From the NCBI GenBank assembly GCA_017430945.1, contig JAFRMB010000095.1, positions 1-39,093 on the forward strand: 39,093 bases of DNA, given 5' to 3'. The notes under the pieces are model-generated. The model was given only the letters and a program-made list of their open reading frames with translations, ran no database searches and was not told the DNA's origin. The stretch comes from Clostridia bacterium. Its GTDB lineage: Bacteria > Bacillota_A > Clostridia > Christensenellales > Aristaeellaceae. Made by a program: the position numbers and the translations under genes. Shown one piece after another: positions 7,694-15,280 of this stretch; position 1 is the stretch's first letter, and every line of letters begins with the position of its first letter.

Positions 7694-8680
7694 TCAACGC
7701 GATGACAACATCCGCCTTTGCCGGATGCCGTCATCATCAAACATACTGAGTTGCCCTGTATGCTTTGTCTTCAGGCTTTTCATTTTCCGCTCCGTGATCC
7801 TGTCCCCCGATTCCGGCTGGCCGACCAGGAGCGGTGACAACGGGTCATGCCGGTCAGAGAACGCCTTTGCGCTTGCTGGATTGAAGTTGGCATAGCAATA
7901 CCGGCAACCATGACGGCAGGTGTTGTATTGACCGATATCTATGCTTTCCAGGCATCCGCAGACATCGCGCTGGTTTTTATCCTTTGCGGCAGATAAAGCC
8001 CGACCGGTCAGGCGTTCGATCAACGCACCGTCGATACAACGCCCGTGTCGAATGCCATAGGCAGACAGGTCGATCTCCTCAGCACAGGTGCGCAACGTCA
8101 ATCCATGTGACGCTGCGATCCCCGCAAAGGTCCCTGCAAGATCGTTCATCTCCGACACAGTGCAGGCGCGGATGTTCAGTGCCTGTATGTGTTTTCTGAT
8201 TTTGTCATAGATATCGATGAAGCTGAAGACGCAGGTATGCGTATACCCGTCCAGCCCATCTGCGAGATGCCGAAACTGCTTCGCGTGCCAGTCGATGTCG
8301 ATCGTATCGGACAGCAGAACGGGGTCGTAACGCCAGATGACCCGATCCGATCCGATCGCTTCGGACAGCGCGCGGAAGGTTTCTATCCTTTCATCCAGGG
8401 GCGGAAGATGCTGTTCGACAGACCGATCATATGCATTGAGCGTGTACTGGAAATAGAAGGGATATAATCTGTCGATCTCCTCAAGGTATGGCAGCATGGG
8501 AGAGGCATCCTTCGTCCAGAAGACGATACAGTCGATCACATCCGGTCTCAGGGATACCTTGCTGATCTGATGGTGATTCAAGGGGTTGCGCACCATGACA
8601 TGACCGTCCCGAACGCGATCCATGAACCACTCCGTATAGAATGCAGGAATGTCGGTGCGGCGGCTGGCACTCAGGATCAT
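7694..8680 (-). CDS. DUF1848 protein with C-terminal cysteine cluster
   Basis: A 328-aa protein of the DUF1848 family, recognisable from the N-terminus MILSASRRTDIPAFYTEWF and the region DCIVFWTKDASPMLPYL. The C-terminal part has a cysteine-rich motif, C-G-C-x16-C-x3-C-x2-CYANFNP, that resembles the cluster-binding CxxxCxxC of radical SAM proteins, but located at the end rather than the start. The family is often suspected to bind an Fe-S cluster; no activity is established to my knowledge. The ATG overlaps the stop of the 53-aa gene upstream (ATGA), implying translational coupling. Probably cytoplasmic. Confidence 0.85.
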   Translation of the reverse strand: MILSASRRTDIPAFYTEWFMDRVRDGHVMVRNPLNHHQISKVSLRPDVIDCIVFWTKDASPMLPYLEEIDRLYPFYFQYTLNAYDRSVEQHLPPLDERIETFRALSEAIGSDRVIWRYDPVLLSDTIDIDWHAKQFRHLADGLDGYTHTCVFSFIDIYDKIRKHIQALNIRACTVSEMNDLAGTFAGIAASHGLTLRTCAEEIDLSAYGIRHGRCIDGALIERLTGRALSAAKDKNQRDVCGCLESIDIGQYNTCRHGCRYCYANFNPASAKAFSDRHDPLSPLLVGQPESGDRITERKMKSLKTKHTGQLSMFDDDGIRQRRMLSSR

Positions 8681-8838
8681 AGCGTCAATCCACTTCCCTT
8701 CGCCGAAGGATCATCATACTGACCCGGCTCGATGAGGATCGCCTTCCGGGGATCGCGCAACAAGCGATCGACGTCGTGCATGATCCGGGCAGTCCGATGC
8801 CGAAGCTGTTTCACATAGGCCGACAGCGGTACATCCAT
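8677..8838 (-). CDS. Small protein, 53 aa, translationally coupled to the DUF1848 gene
   Basis: A 53-aa basic protein, MDVPLSAYVKQLRHRTARIM onward, ending YDDPSAKGSGLTL. A helical, Arg/Lys-rich N-terminal half is followed by DPRKAILIEPGQYDDP. Its TGA overlaps the ATG of the DUF1848 gene by the ATGA arrangement. No strong ribosome binding site precedes the ATG at 8838; the frame is open back to the hxlR stop (8881-8883), with a TTG upstream as an alternative start. I recognise no family. Support is the coupled overlap and protein-like composition. Confidence 0.55.
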   Translation of the reverse strand: MDVPLSAYVKQLRHRTARIMHDVDRLLRDPRKAILIEPGQYDDPSAKGSGLTL

Positions 8839-8880
8839 GTTGCGCCGCAAAGGGTATCGTTGGGCCGTATTGGACCCGCC

Positions 8881-9252
8881 TCACATAACGCCATCGGATC
8901 CGTCTGCGCTCGATCCGTCCGATTTGGTTTCGTCGTTCAGCGACCATTCGATCAGCTGGGCCATGATGGGCTGCAGCTGCCGGGCCTTTTCGGTCAGGCC
9001 GTACTCCACGCGGACCGGGACCTCCAGGTACTCCGTGCGCGTGACGAGTCCGCCGTCCTCCATCTCCTTGAGCGTCTTGGAAAGCATGGTATTCGAGATG
9101 CCGCGTATGTTCTTCAGCAGCTCGTTGTACCGGCTGTCCCCGTTTGCCGTCAGCGAGCAGAGTATGGGCAGCTTCCATTTTCCGCCGATGGTGTTCAACG
9201 CGCCCTGCAGCGCGCAGACCTCGGCGCACGGGCAGTTGTGCGCCTGTGACAC
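8881..9252 (-). CDS. HxlR-family transcriptional regulator
   Basis: A 123-aa dimeric winged-helix regulator. The HxlR core is clear: NTIGGKWKLPILCSL, SRYNELLKNIRGISNTMLSKTLKEMEDGGLV and the wing EYLEVPVRVEYGLTEKARQL. The N-terminus holds a cysteine group, CPCAEVC, plus a further Cys in LPILCSL. In the YodB/HypR branch such cysteines sense electrophiles or disulfide stress. The start is GTG at 9252, five bases after GGGGGTGAG. It is divergent from the glutathione peroxidase and redox genes, so control of those genes is likely but not shown. Confidence 0.92.
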   Translation of the reverse strand: MSQAHNCPCAEVCALQGALNTIGGKWKLPILCSLTANGDSRYNELLKNIRGISNTMLSKTLKEMEDGGLVTRTEYLEVPVRVEYGLTEKARQLQPIMAQLIEWSLNDETKSDGSSADGSDGVM

Positions 9253-9305
9253 GGGATCTCACCCCCTGTAAGCTGTTTCTTACTTACTCATTTAATTTTG
9301 CGTGA

Positions 9306-9334
9306 TTGACAAATCCGGCTGCATCATTTATAGT
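9306..9334 (+). promoter_or_regulatory. Promoter of the glutathione peroxidase/redox genes
   Basis: TTGACA (9306-9311), 17-base spacer, TATAGT (9329-9334): the best sigma-A-type match in the window. An imperfect dyad, ACGA-N8-TCGT at 9339-9354, sits just downstream of the -10 and could be an HxlR operator; this assignment is weak. Transcription would run into the peroxidase at 9394. Confidence 0.7.
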
Positions 9335-9393
9335 TTATACGATAAGTTTTTCGTTGTAAAGGACTAATTTTTATCAGGAGGAGGCGCGATACC

Positions 9394-9934
9394 ATGATCT
9401 ACGATTACACGATCACCACCGGCAGGGGCGGGCAGCTGGACCTCGCGGACTACAGGGGCAAGGTCATCATGGTGGTGAACACCGCTACCGGATGTGGCTT
9501 CACCCCGCAGTATGAGCCAATCGAGCAGATGTACAGGGATCACCACGACCAGGGTCTGGAGATCATCGATATCCCATGCAACCAGTTCGGCGCCCAGGCG
9601 CCCGGCACGGACGACGAGATCCACGAGTTCTGCACCGTCCACTACAACACCACCTTCCCCCCGGATGAAGAAGGCGGACGTCAACGGCGCGAACGAACTG
9701 CCGCTGTACACCTACCTGAAGTCACAGAAGGGCTTTGAAGGGTTCGGCGAGCACCCGTACAAGGCGCTGCTGGAGAAGATGTTCTCCGAAGCGGACCCGG
9801 ATTGGGCCGACAAGCCGGACATCAAGTGGAATTTCACCAAGTTCATCATCGACCGCCAGGGCAACGTCGTGGCCCGCTTCGAGCCCACCGCCGACATGGC
9901 GGAGGTCGAGGCGTGCGTCAAGGCGCTGCTGTAA
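9394..9934 (+). pseudogene. Glutathione peroxidase family gene with a one-base frameshift
   Basis: Thiol peroxidase of the glutathione peroxidase family, about 179 aa if the frame is restored. The first part has the active-site VVNTATGCGFTPQY (catalytic Cys, not selenocysteine) and IDIPCNQFGAQAPG. After FPP the frame is lost; the family sequence resumes in another frame with RMKKADVNGANELPLYTYLK, then the conserved [18 protein letters not shown], and ends at 9934. The break is a run of six C at 9657-9662; five would restore the frame exactly. AGGAGG lies upstream of the ATG. Either a sequencing or assembly error or a real lesion. Expected partner of the HxlR regulator. Confidence 0.85.
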
Positions 9935-9981
9935 CGGATATACAGGGATTCGTCCGACAGGGACGCGAAGGAGGTCTTGCG

Positions 9982-10923
9982 ATGATCATCAGACCCATCA
10001 TATTCAGGGAACACGGCTTCTATTCCCAGCCGTTTGCGTTTGGCGGCGAAGACGGCCCCGAAAAATACGACCCGAACGTGCGCTACCGCGGCGCGCTGAC
10101 GAACTATCTGATCGATACCGGCGACGAGGTCATCCTGGTGGATACCGGCCTGCCCGCCGGCACGCCCGAGGAGTCGCCGGACGAAAAGACCCCCGCCTTC
10201 ACGGGCAGGGACGTCGGCACCTACATGGATCGGTTCAGGGCGCTGGGCTACAGGCCCGAGCAGGTGACGCGGATCCTGCTGACCCACCGGCACGCCGATC
10301 ACTCCGGCGAGCTGCGGTCGTTCCCCAACGCGAAGATCTATGTCAACGAAGATGAGGTCTGCGCCGATGAGCTCAAGGGGCTTGACAACATCGTCCCCGT
10401 GCGGTTCACGGACGGCCCGTACTACGATTTCCCCGCCTGCCAGAAGATCCGTGACGGCATCTATTATGTCAGGGCCAAGGGACATACCAACGGCAACAGC
10501 ATCGTCATCGTGGAGCTGGACGGCCTGTTCTATATGATCCACGGCGACCTCACCTACGTGGACGAGGCGCTGTATGCCAACAAGCTGTCTGTGGTGTATG
10601 ACGACAGAGCCGCTGCGCGCGAGACGCTGGATCGGGTGCGCGATTTCATCCGCAGCCATCCCACGGTGTACGTCTCCACCCATACGCCCCAGGGCTATGA
10701 GAATCTGGAGGCGAAGCGCGTGATGGATCTGGATCATCCGGTCGAGACGATCTTTGAAGAATACGACTTCAGCGCCATGGCCGCTTCCGGCAAATACGTC
10801 TGTTCCGTCTGCGGCTATGTGTACGATCCCGCCGAACACGACGGCGGGGCGTTCGCGGATCTTCCGGAGGACTGGAAAAGCCCGCGCTGCAGGCAGCCGA
10901 AAGAGAGATTCAACCGGGCCTGA
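9982..10923 (+). CDS. Metallo-beta-lactamase-fold hydrolase fused to a rubredoxin-like domain
   Basis: A 313-aa two-domain protein. Residues 1-265 are an MBL-fold domain with the metal motif [11 protein letters not shown] near residue 95 and later HTNGNSIVI and [10 protein letters not shown] as additional metal-site segments. The last 45 residues form a rubredoxin-like domain, [17 protein letters not shown] then [17 protein letters not shown]. The first CxxC knuckle is intact, but the second is SPRC, so the third Cys ligand is Ser. The fold pairing suggests a redox enzyme of low-oxygen metabolism that receives electrons at the C-terminus. The start at 9982 follows AAGGAGG by seven bases. Second gene of the redox group. 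Confidence 0.9.
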   Translation: MIIRPIIFREHGFYSQPFAFGGEDGPEKYDPNVRYRGALTNYLIDTGDEVILVDTGLPAGTPEESPDEKTPAFTGRDVGTYMDRFRALGYRPEQVTRILLTHRHADHSGELRSFPNAKIYVNEDEVCADELKGLDNIVPVRFTDGPYYDFPACQKIRDGIYYVRAKGHTNGNSIVIVELDGLFYMIHGDLTYVDEALYANKLSVVYDDRAAARETLDRVRDFIRSHPTVYVSTHTPQGYENLEAKRVMDLDHPVETIFEEYDFSAMAASGKYVCSVCGYVYDPAEHDGGAFADLPEDWKSPRCRQPKERFNRA

Positions 10924-10949
10924 CGGATGGCGATACAGGAGGTATGCGC

Positions 10950-11462
10950 ATGAAGATCACCGTTTTGAACGGAAGCCCGCGGCAGCAGAACACCGCTGCG
11001 ATGGTCGACGCCTTTGCCGAAGGCGCGAAGGCCGCGGGACACGAGGTGGAGGTCATCCAGGTCGGCAGGATGAAGATCGGCGGCTGTATGGCCTGCGAAT
11101 ACTGCCATGGCGAGGGCGCAGGCAAGTGCATCCAGAAGGACGACATGGAGAAGGTCATGCCGGCGTACATGGATTGCGATATGATCGTGCTCGCATCCCC
11201 GATCTACTACTTCGATATGACCGCCCAGCTGTCGGCTGCGATCCAGCGCGTGTACGCCATCGGCAAGCCCACGAAGGCCACGAAGGCCGCGCTGCTTTTG
11301 AGCGCTGCGTCGCCCGCCCCCTTCGAAGGCGCCATCGCCACCTACAGGAGCATGCTGGCTTTCATGGGCATCGAGGACATGGGGATCTTCACCGCGGGCG
11401 GAGAAGAGAACGGGTCGGAGAAAAAGTTTGCGGAGATCCGTGATTTCGCCAGAGCGCTTTGA
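10950..11462 (+). CDS. Flavodoxin-family NAD(P)H-dependent FMN oxidoreductase
   Basis: A 170-aa flavodoxin-fold protein. The FMN phosphate loop is NGSPRQQNTAAMVDAF near the N-terminus. A CxxCxGxGxGKC cluster (residues about 48-59, CMACEYCHGEGAGKC) is followed by the conserved ASPIYYFDMTAQL. This is the iron-sulfur flavoprotein/NADPH-FMN reductase branch, though its cysteines may not all bind a cluster. The start at 10950 is preferred over 10944 because AGGAGG is seven bases before it. It lies 26 bases after the rubredoxin fusion and could exchange electrons with it, which is inference. Confidence 0.9.
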   Translation: MKITVLNGSPRQQNTAAMVDAFAEGAKAAGHEVEVIQVGRMKIGGCMACEYCHGEGAGKCIQKDDMEKVMPAYMDCDMIVLASPIYYFDMTAQLSAAIQRVYAIGKPTKATKAALLLSAASPAPFEGAIATYRSMLAFMGIEDMGIFTAGGEENGSEKKFAEIRDFARAL

Positions 11463-11490
11463 TCTCCCGTTCCCGGGAGAGGATCCGGCC

Positions 11491-11524
11491 ACGGCCACAG
11501 GCGCGCGTTTGCGCCTGTGGCCGT
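11491..11524 (+). terminator. Strong hairpin without T-tract between two flavodoxin genes
   Basis: A 14-bp perfect stem, ACGGCCACAGGCGC (11491-11504) with GCGCCTGTGGCCGT (11511-11524), loop of six. Another small hairpin (TCTCCCG/CGGGAGA) lies at 11463-11481. No T-run follows, so it may be an RNA stability or attenuation element rather than a true terminator. Confidence 0.5.
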
Positions 11525-11547
11525 GCCACAGACGAGGAGAAGACGAT

Positions 11548-12186
11548 ATGGATAAAACGATCGTTGCCGTGAACGCAGGACCCAGGAAGGGCTGGAACAC
11601 GGATACGCTGATCACCGAGGCCTCAAAGGGCGCCGGATCTGCCGGTGCGACGATCCGCCGCTTCGACCTGTTCCGCCTGGAGAGGTACACCGGCTGTATC
11701 TCGTGCTTCGGCTGCAAGAGGGAGGACAACCGGGGCCGCTGCGTCTGTCAGGACGGTTTGACGCCGGTGCTGGACGCCATCCGGGCTTCAGACGGTCTGA
11801 TCATCGGCTCTCCGAATTACCTGTCGGAGTTGACGGCGTCCTTCAGGGCGCTGTATGAGCGTCTGATCTTCCAGAGCCTGACCTATAACATCGAGACCCC
11901 GTGCTGCAGTCAGCGCCGCGTTCCCGTGCTGCTGATCATGACCAGCAACGCGCCGGACACCTATTACGCGGACAGGATGCGCGGCTATCAGCAGACGTTC
12001 GAACGCTTCGTCGGGCCGACGGAGATCCTCATAAGCGGGGACACGCTGCAGTTGAAGGACTACAGCCGGACGGACTGGCCGTGGACGATGTTCGATCCGG
12101 AGAAAAAGCGGCGCCGCCATGAGACGGTCTTTCCGCAGGAATGCAGGAAGGCTTTTGACATGGGCCTTGCGCTGGCAGAGCGATGA
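11548..12186 (+). CDS. Flavodoxin-family NAD(P)H oxidoreductase
   Basis: A 212-aa flavodoxin-fold oxidoreductase: TIVAVNAGPRKGWNTDTLI forms the FMN loop (NAGP in place of the usual NGSP), followed by GCISCFGCKREDNRGRC with a Cys cluster and IIGSPNYLSELTASFRALYERL. The start at 11548 follows GAGGAG by eight bases. It is separated from the preceding flavodoxin gene by the 11491-11524 hairpin and is followed after 22 bases by the radical SAM gene. Likely a cytoplasmic electron carrier or reductase; the substrate is not deducible. Confidence 0.88.
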   Translation: MDKTIVAVNAGPRKGWNTDTLITEASKGAGSAGATIRRFDLFRLERYTGCISCFGCKREDNRGRCVCQDGLTPVLDAIRASDGLIIGSPNYLSELTASFRALYERLIFQSLTYNIETPCCSQRRVPVLLIMTSNAPDTYYADRMRGYQQTFERFVGPTEILISGDTLQLKDYSRTDWPWTMFDPEKKRRRHETVFPQECRKAFDMGLALAER

Positions 12187-12208
12187 GCGGACAGGGGGAA
12201 AAGAAACG

Positions 12209-13297
12209 ATGAGCCAGAGCTTTAATTTGCAGGAGCACATCGCCAGGGGCGTTGAGAAGATCGTGGCCGACACGCTGAAGGCCACGCTGCGCGACCCCAG
12301 GGAGAGCGCCTTTATGGTCAGATTCGCGGCTGCGGCCAGCAAGGCGACCAAGCGCCGGCTGGGGCTCGAAAAGGAAGGGCTGCACGTGCCGTCCTTTCTG
12401 ATCGCCAGCATCACCAGCGCCTGCAACCTGCACTGCGCGGGGTGCTATTCCCGCTGCAACGAGGCGACCGTGGACACCGAACCGGTAAAGCAGCTGAGCA
12501 CGGAGGAATGGGGCGCCATCTTCAGGGAGGCCGAGTCGCTGGGCGTCAGCTTCATCATGCTGGCGGGCGGCGAGCCGTTGCTCAGGTGGGACGTCATCGA
12601 AGCGGCGGGCCGGATGAAGAACATACTGTTCCCGATCTTTACCAACGGCACCTACATGGACGACACCACGTTCGCCCAGCTGGACAAGTGCCGGAACCTG
12701 ATCCCCGTTTTGAGCATAGAGGGCGGCAGGGAGATCACCGACGCGCGGCGCGGCGAGGGCGTGTACGACAAGCTGATCGCCGCCATGGACCGCCTGCACG
12801 GGAAAGACCTGCTGTTCGGCGCGTCGATCACGGTGACCACGGAGAACATCAAAGAGGTCACCTCGCCTGCGTTCATGGAAAAGCTGGTCAGCCGGGGCTG
12901 CAAGCTGGTGATCTACATCGAGTTCGTGCCCGTGACGGAAGAGGCCCGGCATCTGGCCCCGACCGACGCGGAGCGCGCGTATCTGCTGACGGCGATGCAG
13001 GAGCTGCGGGAAACCTACCCGGAGCTCGTGGCGCTGGCCTTCCCGGGGGACGAGAAGGCGGACGGAGGCTGCATGGCGGCAGGCCGCGGCTTTTTCCACA
13101 TCAATTCGCACGGCGGCGCGGAGCCCTGTCCGTTCTCGCCCTATTCGGACGTCAATGTGCGCGACCTGGGCGTGCGGGGGGCGCTGAAGTCTCCCTTGTT
13201 CATGGCCCTGCGCGAGGGCGGCATCCTGGACAACGACCACGTGGGCGGCTGCGTGCTGTACGAGCAGCGCGAGCGCGTGGAGGCGCTGTTGTCCTGA
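12209..13297 (+). CDS. Radical SAM protein with SPASM-like C-terminus
   Basis: A 362-aa radical S-adenosylmethionine enzyme. The cluster motif CNLHCAGC is at about residues 72-79, with the AGGEPLLR motif near 115 and a TIM-barrel core. The C-terminal part contains GGCMAAGRGFFHINSHGGAEPCPFSPYSD and GGCVLYEQRERVEALL, cysteines in the arrangement of a SPASM/twitch auxiliary cluster. The start at 12209 lies behind a GGGGGAAAAG stretch. Neighbours are flavodoxin-like proteins, natural electron donors for radical SAM enzymes. There is no short precursor-peptide gene next to it. The reaction is unknown. Confidence 0.92.
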   Translation: MSQSFNLQEHIARGVEKIVADTLKATLRDPRESAFMVRFAAAASKATKRRLGLEKEGLHVPSFLIASITSACNLHCAGCYSRCNEATVDTEPVKQLSTEEWGAIFREAESLGVSFIMLAGGEPLLRWDVIEAAGRMKNILFPIFTNGTYMDDTTFAQLDKCRNLIPVLSIEGGREITDARRGEGVYDKLIAAMDRLHGKDLLFGASITVTTENIKEVTSPAFMEKLVSRGCKLVIYIEFVPVTEEARHLAPTDAERAYLLTAMQELRETYPELVALAFPGDEKADGGCMAAGRGFFHINSHGGAEPCPFSPYSDVNVRDLGVRGALKSPLFMALREGGILDNDHVGGCVLYEQRERVEALLS

Positions 13298-13366
13298 TCC
13301 TCGCCCGCAGCCGGACGATCCCGGGCGGGAAATACGCTGCCGCAGGGGGGCAAGAGGTGATCCGAT

Positions 13367-14191
13367 ATGATCCGAAAGCTTGAAATGACCGTGCTGGTCG
13401 ACAATATCGCCGCGGAGCCGCTGGCCGGCGAATGGGGGCTCAGCATCCTGATCGACGCGGGCGACCGCAGGCTCCTGCTGGATACGGGGGCCAGCGGTCT
13501 CTTTGCGCAAAACGCGGCGCGCCTGGGTATCGATCTCGACAGCGTCGATACAGGCGTGCTGTCCCATGCACATTACGACCACGCGGACGGCCTGGATGCG
13601 TTCTTCGCTTTGAACCGGCACGCGCCCTTCCTGGTCCGGGAGGGCGCGCGCGAGAACTGTTTCGGCACCAAAGAGGGCACGCTACGCTACATCGGCATCC
13701 AAAGGGGGACGCTGGACAGGCACGCGGCGCGCATCCGCTATGTCAGCGGCGTGCACGGGATCGCAGACGGCATTTGGCTGATCCCGCACCGGAGGACGGA
13801 TTATTCGGCCGTTGCACTGCGCAACGGGCTGTATACCGTCGAGAACGGGGCGCGCCGTCCCGATGACTTCGCACACGAACAGAGCCTGGTCGTCGAAACG
13901 GAAAGGGGACTGGTCGTGTTCAACAGCTGCTCCCACACCGGCATGGCGAACATCCTGGCGGATATTCGGGAAGTGCTGGGCCGATGCGACGTGTACGCCT
14001 ATGTGGGCGGTCTGCACCTCTTCAACATGACGGATGAAGAGCTGGACGCGCTCTGTGGTGAGATCGATCGCACGCGCGTCGAACACATCTTCACGGGGCA
14101 CTGCACGGGAGATCACGCCTTCGAATTCCTGAAAGCGCGCCTTGGCGGGCGGATCGGGCAATTCTCGTCCGGCTTCAGCCATCGCTTCTGA
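13367..14191 (+). CDS. MBL-fold hydrolase (dihydropterin-methyl-RFA-P synthase-like group)
   Basis: A 274-aa metallo-beta-lactamase-fold protein. The metal motif is LSHAHYDHADG near residue 64; further metal-site segments are FNSCSHTGMANI and IFTGHCTGDHAF. This layout, with early VDNIAAEPLAGEWGLS and late GHCTG, is that of the MJ0296-like group, which includes a dihydropterin synthase of methanopterin synthesis but also many uncharacterised members. The start follows AGAGGTGAT. It sits between the radical SAM and DUF5714 genes, so a shared cofactor- or C1-related role is possible but unproven. Confidence 0.88.
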   Translation: MIRKLEMTVLVDNIAAEPLAGEWGLSILIDAGDRRLLLDTGASGLFAQNAARLGIDLDSVDTGVLSHAHYDHADGLDAFFALNRHAPFLVREGARENCFGTKEGTLRYIGIQRGTLDRHAARIRYVSGVHGIADGIWLIPHRRTDYSAVALRNGLYTVENGARRPDDFAHEQSLVVETERGLVVFNSCSHTGMANILADIREVLGRCDVYAYVGGLHLFNMTDEELDALCGEIDRTRVEHIFTGHCTGDHAFEFLKARLGGRIGQFSSGFSHRF

Positions 14192-14239
14192 CGCAAGGGA
14201 CCGTGTTCCAAACGCAGAGGGACAGGAGGGGACGACCGG

Positions 14240-14932
14240 ATGAAAACGGGATGCCTGATCTGCAAAGCGCCCTTGATCTATCTGGAGACAGACGAGACCA
14301 TGGTGTGCGCGATCTGCCACAGGGAAGAGAACAGCAAGACGCGCTGCGTCAACGGGCACTACGTTTGCAACGCGTGTCACACCGCCGGGATGGACGCCAT
14401 CATCGGTCTGTGCCTCGGGCAGACATCGAAAGATCCGGTGGAGATCATCGGCCGGATGATGGCGATGCCGTTTTGCCATATGCACGGACCTGAGCATCAC
14501 GTCATGGTCGGCGCGGCGCTGTTGACGGCGTACCGGAACGCCGGCGGCAAACTGGATCTGGAGCCGGCGCTCAGGGAGATGATGAGCCGCGGCAGGAGCG
14601 TCCCCGGCGGGGCGTGCGGCTTCTGGGGCGCCTGCGGCGCGGGCATCAGTGCCGGCATGTTCGTATCCATCATCTCGGGATCCACGCCGCTGACGGTGGA
14701 GCCTTTCGCGCTCTCCCACAAAATAACGGCCAGGGCGCTGGCGGCCATCGGAGAGGTCGGCGGCCCGCGCTGCTGCAAGCGGGATTCGTATCTTGCCATA
14801 CTGTCGGCGGTCGACTTCGCGGCGGAACACTTTGGCGTGAAGATGGAAAGGCAAAAGATCGTCTGTACCCACGCGGCACAGAACGATCAGTGCATCGGGA
14901 AGCGCTGCCCCTTTTCGAAGGCCGGTCGTTGA
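14240..14932 (+). CDS. DUF5714 cysteine-rich protein
   Basis: A 230-aa protein with many cysteines: an N-terminal zinc-ribbon-like part (CLICKAPLIYLETDETMVCAICHREENSKTRC in outline, with CxxC pairs at the start and near residue 27), HYVCNACH, then the conserved core MPFCHMHGPEHHVMVGAALLTAY, GACGFWGACGAGISAG and GGPRCCKRDSYLAI, ending QCIGKRCPF. This matches the DUF5714 family, seen in anaerobes and methanogens, sometimes joined to methyltransferases. The residues suggest metal or Fe-S binding. GGAGGGG precedes the ATG. It closes the redox group and has no established function. Confidence 0.85.
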   Translation: MKTGCLICKAPLIYLETDETMVCAICHREENSKTRCVNGHYVCNACHTAGMDAIIGLCLGQTSKDPVEIIGRMMAMPFCHMHGPEHHVMVGAALLTAYRNAGGKLDLEPALREMMSRGRSVPGGACGFWGACGAGISAGMFVSIISGSTPLTVEPFALSHKITARALAAIGEVGGPRCCKRDSYLAILSAVDFAAEHFGVKMERQKIVCTHAAQNDQCIGKRCPFSKAGR

Positions 14933-15140
14933 TCCTGGGGAACGGGCAGTCTTCCGATCCGGGCCCTTGCCGGGACCGGGCGGTCGTCCCCTGGCGACGG
15001 CTGCGCGGTGACCGCCGTGGCCGATGACGCCCGTGCGGTCCCGGGACCGCTCATGCCGACAGGAATGGACGGGCCGGTGCGTGAGCCTGCCGGAGGCGCG
15101 CCTCTGCGGGTCCGACGGAAACTGTTAACACACAATTGAC
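14933..15140. other. GC-rich intergenic stretch with inverted repeats
   Basis: No plausible gene on either strand. The stretch holds several GC-rich inverted repeats, the clearest being the 16-base palindrome GCGGTCCCGGGACCGC at 15035-15050; GGGACCG also occurs just upstream. None is followed by a T-run. It separates the DUF5714 gene from the promoter of the next gene train; together with the leader to 15294 it makes the longest gene-free interval (362 bases). Confidence 0.6.
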
Positions 15141-15168
15141 TTGCGATTTGTCCCGAACGGCGTATAAT
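15141..15168 (+). promoter_or_regulatory. Promoter upstream of the methyltransferase/hydrolase gene train
   Basis: TTGCGA (15141-15146) and a perfect TATAAT (15163-15168) are separated by 16 bases. Predicted start of transcription is near 15175, leaving a leader of about 120 bases before the ATG at 15295. The leader holds a hairpin with a T-run and an operator-like dyad, listed separately. Confidence 0.65.
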
Positions 15169-15215
15169 ATGAGTGAGTCGAGGCTAACTTCAGGGCCGGA
15201 TCCGGCTTTGGGGCG

Positions 15216-15256
15216 TGCAGCCAAGGACGCTCGAGGCTGCATCGGGACGTTTTTTT
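15216..15256 (+). terminator. Terminator-like or attenuator hairpin in the leader
   Basis: TGCAGCC (15216-15222) pairs with GGCTGCA (15235-15241); eight bases later a run of seven T follows (15250-15256). The gap between stem and T-run is longer than in a classical terminator. A TCGAGGCT sequence occurs twice in the leader (about 15178 and 15231), which might allow alternative pairing. I do not recognise a known riboswitch class. Confidence 0.4.
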
Positions 15257-15266
15257 ACCCAATAAG

Positions 15267-15280
15267 TTAGTATCAACTAA
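15267..15280. promoter_or_regulatory. TTAG-N6-CTAA dyad before the gene train (operator candidate)
   Basis: TTAG at 15267-15270 and CTAA at 15277-15280 with a 6-base centre form the same 4-6-4 dyad found at the iron-operon promoter (32249-32262) and just downstream of it (32276-32289). It lies between the leader T-run and the ribosome binding site GGAGG at 15285-15289. AT-rich sequence is rare in this region, so the dyad stands out. Confidence 0.5.

Noticed and set aside
9657..9662. Programmed frameshift in the peroxidase gene.
   Set aside because: There is no known programmed frameshift in this family and no stimulatory structure or slippery heptamer that I recognise; an indel in a C-run is simpler.
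12209..13297. RiPP maturation cluster around the radical SAM/SPASM protein.
   Set aside because: I looked for a short precursor-peptide frame with a good ribosome binding site on both sides and found none; neighbours are redox enzymes rather than peptidases or exporters.
12029..13621. Minus-strand open frame of 530 codons.
   Set aside because: It is opposite to the radical SAM and MBL genes, which have clear motifs; its composition is that of an antisense frame.
15035..15050. 16-base GC palindrome as a terminator.
   Set aside because: No T-run follows, and it has no loop. It may be a protein site or chance in a GC-rich spacer.
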